In this document: piece by piece, positions 63,222 through 64,000 of the stretch
Layout: the number at the start of each line of letters is the position of its first letter
Numbering within the stretch: position 1 is the first letter of the stretch
From: Acanthococcus lagerstroemiae
Taxonomy: Eukaryota > Arthropoda > Insecta > Hemiptera > Eriococcidae
Assembly (NCBI GenBank): GCA_031841125.1
Contig: CM063112.1
Coordinates: forward strand, 64,037,722 to 64,101,721
Direction of reading: 5' to 3'
DNA: 64,000 nucleotides
Notes under the pieces: model-generated
The model's database searches: none
What the model saw: only the letters and a program-made list of their open reading frames with translations
What the model was told of the DNA's origin: nothing
Program-made: the position numbers and the translations under genes

Positions 63222-64000
63222 CTAAACTTCATTCATGATCGCTGCTCTCAACCTCTCATGTGCTTCTATGGTTAAAGGCTTGGTCATGATGTCGGCTAAT
63301 TGCAGCTTAGTAGTTACCCATTGGATCGTAATACGACCTTCTTTTACACATTCTCTAACGTAGTGTTCTTTGACCTCTGTCATATGGCGTAGCTTATTTT
63401 GGCCGCTTGTAGAAGCGCACTTTTCGGCTGCTTGATTGTCGCAGTACAGCGTAATCGGGAACAAACTCTCATTTAGGATTCTTCGGAGTGATAAGTCTAA
63501 AGAAATAGATTCTTGACATGCATCGGACATCGCGACATATTCCGCTTGACAGGTCGAAAGAGCTACATACGTTTGCTTAGTAGTACGCCAGGCTATCGTA
63601 TCCCCGAACAGTTGAATGATGTAACCGCAGGTTGAAACGGAACCTTTGCAGTCGGCAAAGCTAGCGTCGGAGTAGGTTACCATGGTCTTGAGTTTCGATT
63701 CATATCGGAGTCCCAAATCTTTCGTTCCATTGAGGTATCGGAAAACTCTCTTTACGTTGGACCAATCTTCTTGCGTCGGATTCACTTGGTGTCTACTCAA
63801 AATATTTACGGCGAACAAGATGTCAGGTCTTGTGGCACTAGCAAGATAAAGCAAACTACCAACCGCCTCCCTGTACGGGACATTTATTTTGGTGTCGGGT
63901 CTTAAACATTCGGAATCAATGTCAACGGAGCCATTACTTACGGAATCAATTTCTCTCGATCGCCTTTCACGGTTAGTTACTTTGCGAGATTCGGCGGGTG
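63222..64000 (-). mobile_element. Ty1/copia retrotransposon polyprotein, C-terminal part (end of RT and RNase H)
   Basis: A continuous minus-strand frame runs from the right window edge to a TAG at 63224-63222, about 259 codons. It reads PYREAVGSLLYLASATRPDI, the typical end of the Copia reverse transcriptase, then the RNase H domain: TYSDASFADC, ALSTCQAEYVAMSDA, LYCDNQAA, KEHYVREC and LADIMTKPL, the hallmark end of these polyproteins. The acidic residues expected for RNase H (D in SDAS, E in QAEY, D in CDNQ) are present and there is no stop or frameshift, so this part looks intact. Gag, protease, integrase and most of the reverse transcriptase would be beyond position 64000. Confidence 0.93.

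Noticed and set aside
1..64000. CRISPR arrays, rRNA, tRNA genes or prokaryotic operons
   Set aside because: None visible; spliceosomal introns and animal transposons show eukaryotic DNA.

Overview
This is a 64-kb piece of AT-rich animal nuclear DNA, almost certainly from an arthropod and most likely an insect. Genes are split by GT-AG introns. One gene belongs to the DM4/12 family of secreted proteins, which is known from insects, another encodes a crammer-like cysteine-protease inhibitor, and hAT-type MITEs, a LINE remnant and a Copia element are scattered through it. The abundant TACCTA / TACGAG oligomers remind me of some hemipteran genomes, but that is only an impression.

Genes lie in the left 26 kb. 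Positions 26-3397 hold the last six exons of an ABCB (P-glycoprotein-type) full transporter whose 5' part is outside the window. Positions 5257-16876 hold a complete second ABCB transporter, which I resolve into 26 exons with continuous phase (about 1322 residues, TMD-NBD-TMD-NBD). The two are tandem paralogs on the same strand; their last six exons have the same phases and nearly identical lengths. Then come a small three-exon I29/crammer-like inhibitor gene (18398-18886, +), a DM4/12-family secreted protein gene (20609-21901, -), an unrecognised gene (22866-23514, +, probably with an upstream exon at 19838-19915, which would place the DM4/12 gene inside its intron), and an isolated unrecognised coding exon (25574-25735, +).

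From about 26 kb to the right end I see no convincing host gene. This part is repeat-rich: degenerate arrays built on a GAGTCTT-like word (27.2-28.5, 30.9-31.7 and, on the other strand, 52.1-52.6 kb), a frameshifted LINE 3' end (28487-29056), several non-autonomous hAT-like elements (34.0, 40.9, 53.9, 59.9 and 61.0 kb, plus one in an ABCB intron at 6.0 kb), a 1.7-kb foldback element (48933-50651) carrying an inverted near-identical copy of DNA from just outside it, and the 3' end of a Copia polyprotein at the right edge (63222-64000, -). Between the repeats are GC/CpG-richer blocks without an obvious reading frame, which could be regulatory DNA or undetected first exons.

Functionally the left cluster combines membrane efflux (two ABCB pumps), control of cathepsin-type proteases (crammer-like protein) and a secreted protein of unknown role. 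I see no operon-like or defence-system logic, and no clearly new biological system. The most unusual structures are the composite hAT element at 59.9-60.8 kb, the inverted captured segment at 48.4/49.2 kb, and a repeated 62-bp unit with pairing ends at 41.5 and 59.5 kb.
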